A stretch of 64,000 nt of DNA from Aquimarina mytili. GTDB taxonomy: Bacteria > Bacteroidota > Bacteroidia > Flavobacteriales > Flavobacteriaceae. The stretch lies in the NCBI RefSeq assembly GCF_016735115.1, contig NZ_JAERQJ010000003.1, positions 248,001-312,000 on the forward strand, given 5' to 3'. The translations under genes and the position numbers were made by a program. Positions 27,506 to 36,403 of the stretch are shown here, piece after piece; positions within the stretch are counted from its first letter, which is position 1, and each line of letters opens with the position of its first letter. The notes beneath the pieces were generated by a model. It saw only the letters and a list, made by a program, of their open reading frames with translations. It ran no database searches and was not told the origin of the DNA.

Positions 27506-28279
27506 ATGAGGTGCAAAGTGAAAAAAGCTAACCTATTAATTCTTATCAGTATTATTTTAAGTACTGCTTGTAAACCCCAACATGATTACAAGTTAAATAT
27601 TGCTGTTGCTGCCAATATGCAATTTGCAATGAAAGAATTATCCAAGGCGTTTACGAATCAAACGGGTATTGCATGCGATCTTATTATCGGGTCATCTGGA
27701 AAGCTAACTGCCCAAATTAAAGAAGGTGCTCCTTTTGATATTTTTGTTTCTGCAGATATGAAATACCCTAATGATCTTTTTAAATCTGGTCACACCTCTA
27801 CCGTTCCAAAAATCTATGCATATGGCAAACTTGTATTATGGTCCATGATTGATGATACAGAACCATCAATTGATATACTTAACACCTCAGAGATAAAACA
27901 CATTGCCATAGCAAATCCTAAAACAGCTCCATATGGTATCGCTGCCATACAGGTATTAAATCAACATGGTATTTATGAAAGCATAAAAGGTAAATTAGTA
28001 TTTGGAGAAAGTATCTCTCAAACAAATCAATTTATCACTTCAAAATCAGCAGAAATTGGTTTTACATCAAAATCTATAGTGCTATCGCCGCAAATAAAGG
28101 GTAAAGGAAACTGGGTCGATATACCAAACACAGATTATAGTGCAATACGCCAAGCTGTGGTTATCCTTAAAAACAAGAATAACTTACAAGATTATGCACA
28201 AGCTTTTCATGATTTCTTATTCACAGATAACGCGAAAAATATATTGGAAAATTATGGTTATTCTGTAAAAAGACAATAA
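27506..28279 (+). CDS. modA: Molybdate ABC transporter substrate-binding lipoprotein ModA
   Basis: A 257-residue protein with a lipobox (ILSTAC, Cys 23) and the type II periplasmic binding fold: LNIAVAANMQFAMKELSKAF, IIGSSGKLTAQIKEGAPFDIF with the GSSG and D oxyanion-binding elements, and late AIRQAVVIL. It captures molybdate or tungstate at the membrane surface for ModBC. A GTG at 27521 could be an alternative start. It is the first gene of modA-mop-modB-modC. Confidence 0.93.
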   Translation: MRCKVKKANLLILISIILSTACKPQHDYKLNIAVAANMQFAMKELSKAFTNQTGIACDLIIGSSGKLTAQIKEGAPFDIFVSADMKYPNDLFKSGHTSTVPKIYAYGKLVLWSMIDDTEPSIDILNTSEIKHIAIANPKTAPYGIAAIQVLNQHGIYESIKGKLVFGESISQTNQFITSKSAEIGFTSKSIVLSPQIKGKGNWVDIPNTDYSAIRQAVVILKNKNNLQDYAQAFHDFLFTDNAKNILENYGYSVKRQ

Positions 28280-28333
28280 TCATTATAACAAATACTTAAT
28301 TAGTGTATTTTTATAGGATAAAATCATATTTGC

Positions 28334-28732
28334 GTGAATATCCTTGAAGGAAAAATTACGGATATAAATACCCATGGTAGTGTATCATTAGTTACATTAC
28401 AAATAGGGCCTGTCTCATTTAATACGATTGTAATTGAAACCCCTGATACTGTTTCTTATCTAAAGAAAGAACATATTGTTAAAGTGGCTTTCAAAGAAAC
28501 TGAGGTAATCATCGGTAAAAATCATGATCACTCTATAAGCATTCAAAATAAAGTAGTAGCCAAAATTCTGGACATAGAAAAAGGAACATTGCTAAGTAAA
28601 TTAACTTTAGGCACTTCGGTTGGAAAAATAATTGCAATCATAACCACTAATGCAGCACAACAACTGCAATTGCATATCGGGGAAGAAGTGACAACAATGA
28701 TTAAAACCACAGAAATAATGTTATCGCAATGA
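28334..28732 (+). CDS. Di-Mop (TOBE) molybdate-binding protein
   Basis: A 132-residue cytosolic protein with a GTG start and two Mop/TOBE repeats. The first is N-terminal (MNILEGKITDINTHGSVSLV, to about 65). The second runs from about residue 66 (SIQNKVVAKILDIEKGTLLS) and ends GEEVTTMIKTTEIMLSQ. Proteins of this type bind molybdate as oligomers for storage or homeostasis. It lies between modA and modB and overlaps modB by 4 bp (ATGA). Confidence 0.85.
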   Translation: MNILEGKITDINTHGSVSLVTLQIGPVSFNTIVIETPDTVSYLKKEHIVKVAFKETEVIIGKNHDHSISIQNKVVAKILDIEKGTLLSKLTLGTSVGKIIAIITTNAAQQLQLHIGEEVTTMIKTTEIMLSQ

Positions 28733-29403
28733 TAGATTGGCAACCTTTAGTACTAACATTTAAACTGGCCTTGATAACGACATTGTTATTATTGGTTATA
28801 GCAATTCCTATTGCCTATTGGTTAGCACATACAAAATCACGAATTAAGCCAATACTAGAGACATTAGTTAGCATGCCTCTTGTTTTGCCACCAACCGTTT
28901 TGGGGTTTTATTTGTTAGTGGTGTTTAGCCCAGCAAACCCATTAGGAAACTGGCTAAATGAACATTTAGGAATACGGCTTATTTTTTCTTTTGAAGGGTT
29001 AATTTTTGCTTCTATTTTGTATAGTTTACCATTTATGGTGCACCCCATACAAGCAGGGTTTTCAAATCTGGCTTCATCACTTACAGAAGCTTCTTATGTA
29101 CTTGGAAAATCAAAAATAACAACCTTGTTTAAAGTACTATTACCCAACATTAAACCATCATTACTTACAGGAATTGTGCTGGCTTTTGCCCATACCATAG
29201 GAGAGTTTGGGGTAGTATTAATGATAGGTGGTAATATCCCTGGAAAAACTAAAGTAGCCTCAATTGCAATTTACGATGAAGTCGAAGCTCTTAACTATGA
29301 TACTGCCAATTGGTATTCACTTATTTTATTTGCAATTTCATTTATCATCTTACTTATGGTATATGTAATTAATGGAGGATACCTAAAAAGATTCTGGAAA
29401 TGA
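28729..29403 (+). CDS. modB: Molybdate ABC transporter permease ModB
   Basis: A 224-residue inner-membrane permease with five or six helices. It has the ModB signatures MPLVLPPTVLGFYLLVVFSP, the EAA loop LTEASYVLGKSKITTLFKVLLP and AHTIGEFGVVLMIGGNIPG. The length is normal. It overlaps modC by 4 bp (ATGA), so the operon is tightly coupled. Confidence 0.95.
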   Translation: MIDWQPLVLTFKLALITTLLLLVIAIPIAYWLAHTKSRIKPILETLVSMPLVLPPTVLGFYLLVVFSPANPLGNWLNEHLGIRLIFSFEGLIFASILYSLPFMVHPIQAGFSNLASSLTEASYVLGKSKITTLFKVLLPNIKPSLLTGIVLAFAHTIGEFGVVLMIGGNIPGKTKVASIAIYDEVEALNYDTANWYSLILFAISFIILLMVYVINGGYLKRFWK

Positions 29404-30275
29404 TACATATCACCCTACAAAAAGAATTAATAGCTGCTCATGGCACAATGCTTCTTGATATTAATATAGATATTCAACGAGGTAGCTTAGTTACACTATA
29501 TGGAGATTCTGGAGCAGGAAAAACTTCGATATTAAGAATGATCTCTGGATTACTGGCTCCAGATAAGGGAAGCATTACGGTTAATCAAAAAACCTGGTTA
29601 GACACTGAAAAAAGAATACACCAAAAACCTCAACACAGAAAAGTTGGATATGTATTTCAGGATTACGGATTGTTTCCGAATATGACCGTAAAAGAAAACC
29701 TTCTTTATGCCTTAGAAAAAGGGCAAAGTAAAAATACCGTAACTGAATTAATTGATACTATCGAACTTGGAGACTTACAAGATCGCAAGCCCGAAAAATT
29801 ATCTGGAGGACAAAAACAACGTGTTGCTTTGGCAAGAGCCTTAGTAAGAACACCAGAAATCTTAATGCTGGATGAACCCTTATCGGCATTAGATAATACC
29901 ATGCGGGCTAAACTTCAAGATTATATTCTGAAAGTACATAAACAATACAACCTAACAACAATATTAATAAGTCACGAGATCAGTGAAGTTATAAAAATGT
30001 CTGACCAAGTGTTTGTTATTGAAAATGGAAAAATAAAAAAACAAGGCAGTCCAATTGAGGTATTTACAACAAAACAAATGAGTGGTAAATTTCAATTTTC
30101 GGGAGAGGTTGTTCATATTGAAAAAGAAGATGTCATCTATATTGTTACTATTTTGATAGGAACAAACTTTGTAAAAATTGTCGCCGAAGAAACTGAAATA
30201 GGAACGATCGCAATTGGCGATAAAGTCATTGTGGCTTCAAAAGCTTTTAATCCCCTGCTTCAAAAGGTGCATTAA
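29400..30275 (+). CDS. modC: Molybdate ABC transporter ATP-binding protein ModC
   Basis: The protein has 291 residues. It shows Walker A GDSGAGKTS, Q-loop YVFQDYGLFPNMTV, signature LSGGQKQRVALARAL, Walker B EILMLDEPLSALD and H-loop LISHEISEV. The region after about 230 is a short TOBE-like regulatory segment, smaller than in E. coli ModC, which fits with the separate di-Mop protein in the operon. It is the last chromosomal gene before the tRNA fragment and integrase. Confidence 0.94.
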   Translation: MIHITLQKELIAAHGTMLLDINIDIQRGSLVTLYGDSGAGKTSILRMISGLLAPDKGSITVNQKTWLDTEKRIHQKPQHRKVGYVFQDYGLFPNMTVKENLLYALEKGQSKNTVTELIDTIELGDLQDRKPEKLSGGQKQRVALARALVRTPEILMLDEPLSALDNTMRAKLQDYILKVHKQYNLTTILISHEISEVIKMSDQVFVIENGKIKKQGSPIEVFTTKQMSGKFQFSGEVVHIEKEDVIYIVTILIGTNFVKIVAEETEIGTIAIGDKVIVASKAFNPLLQKVH

Positions 30276-30305
30276 TTCTATTTAAAGTTTCCTAAAACTT
30301 GTAAC

Positions 30306-30343
30306 AAAAAAAGCCTTCAAAATCAAAAGATTAAGAAGGCTTT
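30306..30343 (-). terminator. Terminator of the tRNA-Leu transcript
   Basis: AAAGCCTTC (30310-30318) pairs with GAAGGCTTT (30335-30343). On the minus strand the hairpin is followed by a seven-T run. It sits just beyond the tRNA 3' end, so it originally ended the tRNA transcript. It could also stop the modC transcript from the other side. Confidence 0.7.
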
Positions 30344-30346
30344 AAG

Positions 30347-30408
30347 TACTGAAGGCGGGACTTGAACCCGCACGGCCATAATGGCCATTGGATTTTAAGT
30401 CCAAATCT
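30347..30408 (-). tRNA. 3' fragment of tRNA-Leu(TAA), probable integration site (attL)
   Basis: On the minus strand an anticodon arm with loop CTTAAAA (anticodon TAA), a long variable arm (TGGCCATTATGGCC), a complete T arm (GCGGG TTCAAGT CCCGC) and the 3' acceptor strand CTTCAGT plus discriminator A are present. The D arm and the matching 5' acceptor ACTGAAG are absent; the sequence beyond 30408 is unrelated AT-rich DNA. It is therefore not a functional tRNA but the remnant left when an element integrated inside the gene. The intact copy is predicted at the other end of the element, outside the window. Confidence 0.8.
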
Positions 30409-30515
30409 TCACGGTTCAAAAAACACTCAAAAAAACCAAAACCTATCATTTATATAGTATTATCAGTACTTTTCAAATGCGGATAAAAAATCAAAAAACC
30501 TTATAAAACTGCAAA

Positions 30516-30537
30516 ATGTTGAAACCATGTTGAAACC
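30516..30537. repeat. Tandem 11-bp repeat next to the attachment site
   Basis: ATGTTGAAACC occurs twice head to tail (30516-30526, 30527-30537), between the tRNA fragment and the integrase gene. The position suits an arm-type integrase binding site, though only two copies were noticed. Confidence 0.45.
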
Positions 30538-30575
30538 ATTTCTTATATTCGTCCACCAATAGTGATTATATAAAT

Positions 30576-31802
30576 ATGTCTACAACAAAACTTATTCTAT
30601 TTAAAGGAAAGAAAAAAGTTGATGGTAAATATCTTTTAACATTAAGAGTTACACATGACAGAAAACCTAGTTATTTGTTTTTTGAATGGGTAAATGAAAA
30701 AGATTGGGATCAAACACAAATGAGAGTTAAAAAATCTCATCCCAACTCTCAACGTCTTAATCATCATATTTTAAAAAAACTTACAGAGGCGAATGACACT
30801 ATTCTTGAATATGAAACCAAAAAGAAACCTTATACCTCTAGTGATATTGTCAATTTATTAAGAGGCGGACAAAAAGATGGTTCCTTTTTTAAGATTGCAG
30901 AGGAATATATTGATGAACTAACCGCTCAAGGGAAAATCAATCGCGCAAAACCAGATAGTAGTAGGATTAAATTATTTAAAGAGTTTCTTAAAGGTCGAGA
31001 CATTCAATTTTATGAAATCAATGAACCTTTACTCAAAAAACTAAAGACCTTTATTCTATCTAAAAATGGAAAAGGAAAAGGCTCTGGTGAAAGATCAGTG
31101 ATGAACACTTTTGTAGTAATCCGAACTTTATTTAATAGAGCAATTACCGAAGGTGTAGCAGATCAAAAAGACTATCCTTTTGGCAAAGGCAAAATACAAA
31201 TCAAGTTTCCTGAAACTGTAAAAATAGGTTTAGACCAGAATGAAATAGCAAAAATTGAAAATCTAGATCTAGAAGAGCACTCCCCTATTTGGCACACTAG
31301 AAATGTATTTTTATTCTCATTCTATCTTGCCGGAATACGAATTTCTGACGTACTTAACATGAAATGGTCCGACATTCAAAAAGGTAGAATTATCTACAAG
31401 ATGAATAAAAATAGTAAAGTAGATTCACTCAAGTTATCAGAAAAGGTAAAGGATATTCTCAAATACTATGCGCCTAATAAGAAAAAAGAAGATGACTTTA
31501 TATTTCCAGAATTAAAAAAAGCCAACTCTAAAGATCCTGGTGATATAAATGCTAAAATAAGAACAGCAGTTAAAAAATTCAACAAGTATCTAGATAGAAT
31601 TAGAGAAAAAGCAGAAATCCATAAAAAGATTACTACGCACATTGCAAGACATTCATTCGGAAATATAGCAGGTGATAGGATCTCTCCGCAGATGCTTCAA
31701 AAACTATATAGACACAGTCATCTTAGTACCACAATTGGGTATCAGGGGAATTTTATTTACAGAGATACTGATGAAGCATTGGATAGTGTGATAAATTTTT
31801 AA
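30576..31802 (+). CDS. Tyrosine recombinase / integrase
   Basis: A 408-residue protein with an N-terminal arm-binding domain (1-95), a SAM-like core-binding domain (about 100-200, FFKIAEEYIDELTAQGK) and a catalytic domain. Catalytic residues are R255 (LAGIRISDVLNMKW), H355 and R358 (THIARHSFGN), H380 or H382 (LYRHSHLSTT) and the nucleophile Y389 (TIGYQG). It belongs to the Bacteroidota type of integrases carried by ICEs and prophages. Its position beside the split tRNA-Leu makes it the likely integrase of that site. Confidence 0.93.
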   Translation: MSTTKLILFKGKKKVDGKYLLTLRVTHDRKPSYLFFEWVNEKDWDQTQMRVKKSHPNSQRLNHHILKKLTEANDTILEYETKKKPYTSSDIVNLLRGGQKDGSFFKIAEEYIDELTAQGKINRAKPDSSRIKLFKEFLKGRDIQFYEINEPLLKKLKTFILSKNGKGKGSGERSVMNTFVVIRTLFNRAITEGVADQKDYPFGKGKIQIKFPETVKIGLDQNEIAKIENLDLEEHSPIWHTRNVFLFSFYLAGIRISDVLNMKWSDIQKGRIIYKMNKNSKVDSLKLSEKVKDILKYYAPNKKKEDDFIFPELKKANSKDPGDINAKIRTAVKKFNKYLDRIREKAEIHKKITTHIARHSFGNIAGDRISPQMLQKLYRHSHLSTTIGYQGNFIYRDTDEALDSVINF

Positions 31803-31830
31803 AATTCTTAATTAGAAAAATAAACATCTA

Positions 31831-32006
31831 TTATTTCCCCCAATTTTGTTCTTGTAGTATTTTAATAGTATTAAATACTAATTGTACATACTCTTTTAGC
31901 GATTGATTAAAAAGGCCTACAATAATTATATCTTTTTCCGGAATAGCGAAATGAAAAGAATTGGTCTTTTCATAAAGAAAACTGTGTAAAAAAGTTGATA
32001 TGGGCT
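31831..32006 (-). pseudogene. Possible remnant of an unidentified gene
   Basis: A minus-strand frame of about 57 codons is open with no start codon in a good position. It reads FHFAIPEKDIIIVGLFNQSL followed by a helical KEYVQLVFNTIKILQEQN and a TAA at 31831-31833. It looks protein-like but lacks an N-terminus. No family is assigned, and it may be chance. Confidence 0.2.
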
Positions 32007-32047
32007 AAATAGTTGTGTCAATCAATATCCCTAATTTGAAATACAAA

Positions 32048-33724
32048 TCAATTTTTAGCATTAGATATCTTTTCGGCTAGCAATAAGGCATTATAGGCAT
32101 TTACTATTTTACCAGATTTGGATAGCGAGGAGAAAGGAACCATTTTTTTAGTATCATCTTCTAGAATTATTTCTACATCAATATTATAAGAGATTCCTGA
32201 TTTCATCAGGATTTCTTTTACTTGAGAAGCACTTAGATCAGGATAATGTGATCGTATAAGAGCTGCTATTCCTGATACAATTGGAGTAGCTGCTGAAGTG
32301 CCTCGACTATATCTATATTTATTGTTTGGAAGAGTCGTATAAACTTTATATCCCGGAGCAAATAAATCGACATTATTTTTACCATGATTAGTTTTATAAT
32401 AAATTAACCTTTTGTTCAAAGTATATGAGCTAGCCCCAATCATCATAAAATTATCACTTATCTCTGAGCCATCGGTATTAATATCATTGGGATAATAATT
32501 ATGTTCTTTATCATCAAGATTAAGCCCACTGTTACCTGCCGAAGTTATAAAAAGTACATCTTTTTTTGCAGCATATTGAATAGCATCATTAACCCATTGC
32601 CTATTCATAGAAAACTGTTTCCCAGAACTCATATTGATAATTTTGGCGCCATTATCTACAGCATAACGAATAGCCAATGCAATATCTTTATCAAACTCGT
32701 CTCCATTTGCAGATATGCATAAAGGCATTATTTTGGCTTCATTAAGAATGCCGTCAATTCCAATACTATTATTTCTTTTGGCAGCAATTATCCCCACCAT
32801 TAGCGTACCATGATACAATTTATCTAAATTGCCAGAAACGTTATTATTTCCGTAATGAATATCACTAAGATCATTAAGATCATCACCAATGATTTCTCTT
32901 TCTTGATAATCAAAATCTAAACTTTTATCAATTGATTCTTGTGTTTGCTCTAAGTAGCCCAAAAGTGTATGTTCAGTAAAACCTCTATTTATATAGTTAA
33001 TAAGTGTTTTTTGATACTTTTTGATAATAGTATCTGTGGAATGTAAAGCAAGTAGTTGTTCCTTTGTAATACTATCGACAGAAAGATGCGCCTTTAGAGC
33101 ATGTTGGGCTTTATTATATTTATTTATAAAGCCTTTCACATTTTCTAATTGCTGCAGTTTAGATTTTTGGGTTTCTCCAAAAGATTTTAAGGCTTTTTGA
33201 TAAGCTTCAAAATCTTTTATTTGGTTAAAAGTGATACTATCAACGGTTTTATTCTGGAATAAAGGTTTAAACTTTCTAATCAATCTTATAAACCCATAAT
33301 TAGAGTGAATAATATTTTCACCATTAACATTTCCTATAAAATTCCAACCATGTATATCATCAATATACCCATTATGATCATCATCTATTCCATTTTCTGG
33401 AATCTCATTCGCATTCACCCAGATTTGTTCTTTTAAATCTTCATGATGTATATCAACTTCGGTATCTATAACCGCTACAATAATCGGAACTCCTTTTTTA
33501 TCCTTTAGAAATTCTCTATATACTTTTTCAAGGCTTACACCTGGGACAGTATCTTCAAAAATATCTTTGTATTGCCATCCTTCAAACTCTTTGTCATTTA
33601 ATTTCTCATTTTTTGCAATAACCACAGAAATATTATTCGAGAGAATAATATGTTTTTCTTTGGATGTGGTACATCCTAAAAAGCACCAGTAGCTTATGAG
33701 TTGAATTAGAAATACTTTTTTCAT
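32048..33724 (-). CDS. Lipoprotein subtilisin-like serine protease (S8) with large insert
   Basis: A 558-residue exported protein with a lipobox (CFLGC, Cys 18). The S8 triad is D87 (IIVAVIDTEVDIHHEDL), H305 (LYHGTLMVGIIAAKRN) and S477 (SRGTSAATPIVSGIAALI), with the oxyanion Asn at N398 (SAGNSG). Between Asp and His there are about 218 residues, against 30-40 in subtilisin. Most of the insert is helical and lysine-rich. It probably cleaves proteins at the cell surface. It stands at the left side of the element's cargo. Confidence 0.9.
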   Translation of the reverse strand: MKKVFLIQLISYWCFLGCTTSKEKHIILSNNISVVIAKNEKLNDKEFEGWQYKDIFEDTVPGVSLEKVYREFLKDKKGVPIIVAVIDTEVDIHHEDLKEQIWVNANEIPENGIDDDHNGYIDDIHGWNFIGNVNGENIIHSNYGFIRLIRKFKPLFQNKTVDSITFNQIKDFEAYQKALKSFGETQKSKLQQLENVKGFINKYNKAQHALKAHLSVDSITKEQLLALHSTDTIIKKYQKTLINYINRGFTEHTLLGYLEQTQESIDKSLDFDYQEREIIGDDLNDLSDIHYGNNNVSGNLDKLYHGTLMVGIIAAKRNNSIGIDGILNEAKIMPLCISANGDEFDKDIALAIRYAVDNGAKIINMSSGKQFSMNRQWVNDAIQYAAKKDVLFITSAGNSGLNLDDKEHNYYPNDINTDGSEISDNFMMIGASSYTLNKRLIYYKTNHGKNNVDLFAPGYKVYTTLPNNKYRYSRGTSAATPIVSGIAALIRSHYPDLSASQVKEILMKSGISYNIDVEIILEDDTKKMVPFSSLSKSGKIVNAYNALLLAEKISNAKN

Positions 33725-33808
33725 GAATTATTGTTAACGAATAAAAAAGTAAACTAGAATTTTAAAAATAATAAATATGCTTTTTTAATTAAAACCTAGC
33801 AGTATTTA

Positions 33809-34954
33809 TTAGTCGATTTTGTTTTTAGGTAAAGTAATCTTTTCCTTTTCTTCTTCGGGAATTCTTTTTTTAAGCATTAAAATTTGTCCTAAATGACTGG
33901 ATTGGTGTTCCATAACATGAAACCATGCCCAATGATTATTCATTACAGATCCAGGGCGCAATTGAGATAGCCATTCATCATTACGTTTTGATAGTTCCTC
34001 AACAGTCTTCTTTCGTACTTCTTTATAAACATCCAAATAATATGAAATAGGCTTTCCTTTAAACTCTTCACGAGCCTTATCCCCAAGGCTTAGGCCAATT
34101 TGCCATTTTGCTTTTTCCTCGTCATTAAATCCACGGTTTTCAAAAGTATAAACCTGGTAATAGGCTTCGGCGGCTGCCAGATGCATGACTAATGCTCCTA
34201 TTCTGTTTGCCTTATCATCTAATAAATGATCTGTTTGCCTTACATCTAAGCCTTGAACTGCACTTTCTACACGTCTACTTAAATTGTTCAACATCGATAT
34301 CAGAGTTCCGATTTGAGGTGTAAATCCTTCTTCTGCATTTATCGTATTACTATTATTTTTAATTCCTTTCCCTTCTATCATTAGGCAGAAAGATTTATCT
34401 TCTTTATTCTTTACAGAGTATGCCGTAAATTCTTTAACATAAACTTTTTTATCCTTACTGATACCTCTATTCCAGCCGGGAATCATTTCATTATCAACTA
34501 GATTTTCGAATTGCGCATTGCTAAGTGCAAGCTTTTCGTATGTTCCTTTTTCATTTTGTATAAACAACTCAAAATTGTCGAAGTAGAATTTACCATTATT
34601 TAGGCATAATCCTCCCAACTTGATTATTTTCGAATGCTCGTCAATGTAACCCTCTATTACGTATTTTTTCCATTGACGTGAAGAGATAGGCCTATCCATC
34701 ATATTATCAAAAAAGCCATATTCGCCATTTGTATTATCTACCCTAACCCATAGCCCAGCAAATCCACCTTCGGTTTCTGTTTCTACTTTAACAGATGCCT
34801 GAAGTTTAAATTTGGTTTCTTTATTTGCTTTTACGCTTATCGATTGCGAAAACGAAGTCCAGTCTCGAGATACTTTTTTGGTTTGTGAAAACGTAGAGAA
34901 ATTAACGACGAAGAGTAGTATTATAGTAACTGCTTTAAAAAAATGTAATGACAT
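33809..34954 (-). CDS. Exported DinB-superfamily protein with N-terminal beta domain
   Basis: The protein is 381 residues from ATG 34954, which begins a clear signal peptide (MSLHFFKAVTIILLFVVNFS). The longer frame to 35071 would run into the neighbouring gene. Residues about 25-200 form a beta-sandwich-like region (GGFAGLWVRVDNTNGEYGFF, KFYFDNFELFI). The C-terminus from about 215 is a DinB/DUF664 four-helix bundle with the metal histidines HLAAAEAYYQ and WFHVMEHQSSHLGQI. The function is unknown. Similar two-part proteins occur singly in flavobacteria. Confidence 0.8.
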   Translation of the reverse strand: MSLHFFKAVTIILLFVVNFSTFSQTKKVSRDWTSFSQSISVKANKETKFKLQASVKVETETEGGFAGLWVRVDNTNGEYGFFDNMMDRPISSRQWKKYVIEGYIDEHSKIIKLGGLCLNNGKFYFDNFELFIQNEKGTYEKLALSNAQFENLVDNEMIPGWNRGISKDKKVYVKEFTAYSVKNKEDKSFCLMIEGKGIKNNSNTINAEEGFTPQIGTLISMLNNLSRRVESAVQGLDVRQTDHLLDDKANRIGALVMHLAAAEAYYQVYTFENRGFNDEEKAKWQIGLSLGDKAREEFKGKPISYYLDVYKEVRKKTVEELSKRNDEWLSQLRPGSVMNNHWAWFHVMEHQSSHLGQILMLKKRIPEEEKEKITLPKNKID

Positions 34955-35015
34955 GTTCTTGTTTAACGTATTAAAAGAGGTCGTCTTTTCATGAAAATAG
35001 TTGCAAATGATAGTA

Positions 35016-36350
35016 CTATTTAGGCTGATAATCGGAATGACCAGTTTGCCAGAAGGCGAATGAGAATACATTAGCTACCATATTAAACTCTTCATCTTTT
35101 TTAGAAAATACCATGCCATGACCAGAATCAAACTCAGTTTTTAATAGTATAGGATTATTAGATGTGCTCGCTTCATTTAATCTTGTAGCAAATTTAATTG
35201 AATGCCAAGGAGGTAATCTATTATCATTCATTCCAGCAGTAATCAAAACAGAGGGATACTTTGTATTATCCTTAATATGGTGATAAGAATCCATTTCATA
35301 AAGATTCTTAAAACCAATTGAGTCCTTTGTTGAGCCAAACTCTTTCGCATTATTGGCTCCATTAGCTCCGGAATCTATACGCAGCATATTAAGACTACCT
35401 CTATCGATAATTGCAGCCGCATATAATTCTGGGCTTTCAGTAATTGCTCTACCAATTACAATTCCTCCGGCACTACCACTCCAAATAGCCATTTTCTTTG
35501 GAGAAGTATATTTATTTTTAATTAAATATTTTGTGCAGGATATAAAATCCTTCCAACTATTAGACTTTGTTTCTTTAAATCCACCTTTATGCCATTTATC
35601 TCCTTTTTCTCCGCCACCTCTGACATGTACAACAGCATATATGCCTACTTCTTGTGCCCACAGTAAAAAACCATAATAAAATCTAGGAGTCATGCTTCTC
35701 CCATAAGAACCATATGCACGCATTAAAACAGGGGTATTTCCATCTTTTTTATGGCCCTTTTTATATACAAGAGATAGTGGTATGTCTTCTCCATCATGAG
35801 ACTTAACTAGAACTTCTTCAACAATCAAATTGTCAAAACTCACGCTAATATGTGACGGGTAATTATTATCTAATTTGAATTCATCTGTCAACAAATTATA
35901 AAGATATCTTGCTTTTGGAGTGGTCCAACCTTGAATTATTACAGGTAGTAAATGATTTTCTGTACTTTTTTCAAATGCTATTTTTCCAGATGCAAAAGGT
36001 AATTCTATCTCAACCACAACTTCACTATTATCCTTTACAAACATTTTAGCTTCAACCCCATTTTTTATAGTACTATAAAAGATTTTATTATTCCTGATAA
36101 TAAAATCTTTTATTACTTGATCTTTCATTTCGTCTACCAGGATTATTGGGTTTTCAAAATCAGGATTTAAAATTGATGTTTTACATATTTTGAAATTAGA
36201 AGCATTTTTTGAAGTTATATAAAATAAACTATCGCCTAATTGCTTGTAACTTTTTATTTGGTCTGATTTTTTAAATAATGGCTTCCAGGCAGTTTCAACA
36301 ATATTATTAATATTGGCAAATATACCAAAAACGTGATGCGGAATAATCAA
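35016..36350 (-). pseudogene. 5'-truncated prolyl oligopeptidase (S9A)
   Basis: The 444 residues correspond to the second part of a roughly 700-residue S9A peptidase: part of the beta-propeller, then the alpha/beta-hydrolase domain with RAYGSYGRSMTPRFYYG, nucleophile serine in WSGSAGGIVIGRA, aspartate in TAGMNDNRLPPWHS and histidine in DSGHGMVF. The start would be a TTG at 36350. Upstream the frame hits a stop inside a 42-bp palindrome, and no signal peptide or N-terminal half exists. It has probably lost about 250-280 N-terminal residues by rearrangement. Without them activity is doubtful. Confidence 0.75.
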
Positions 36351-36356
36351 CTTTTT

Positions 36357-36398
36357 AAAAACACCTAGTAAGATTTATAAATCTTACTAGGTGTTTTT
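36357..36398. terminator. Perfect 42-bp palindrome, terminator of the TPR/AraC gene
   Basis: The sequence from AAAAACACCTAGTAAG to CTTACTAGGTGTTTTT is a perfect inverted repeat, each half 21 bp with no spacer. It lies 6 bp after the stop of the minus-strand AraC-type gene, and its T-run is correctly placed for a terminator. It directly precedes the truncated peptidase, so the breakpoint of the truncation falls at this palindrome. Confidence 0.75.
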
Positions 36399-36403
36399 AA
36401 AAA

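Noticed and set aside
30347..30408. Complete functional tRNA-Leu
   Set aside because: The D arm and the 5' acceptor strand complementary to CTTCAGT are missing, so only a 3' fragment is present.
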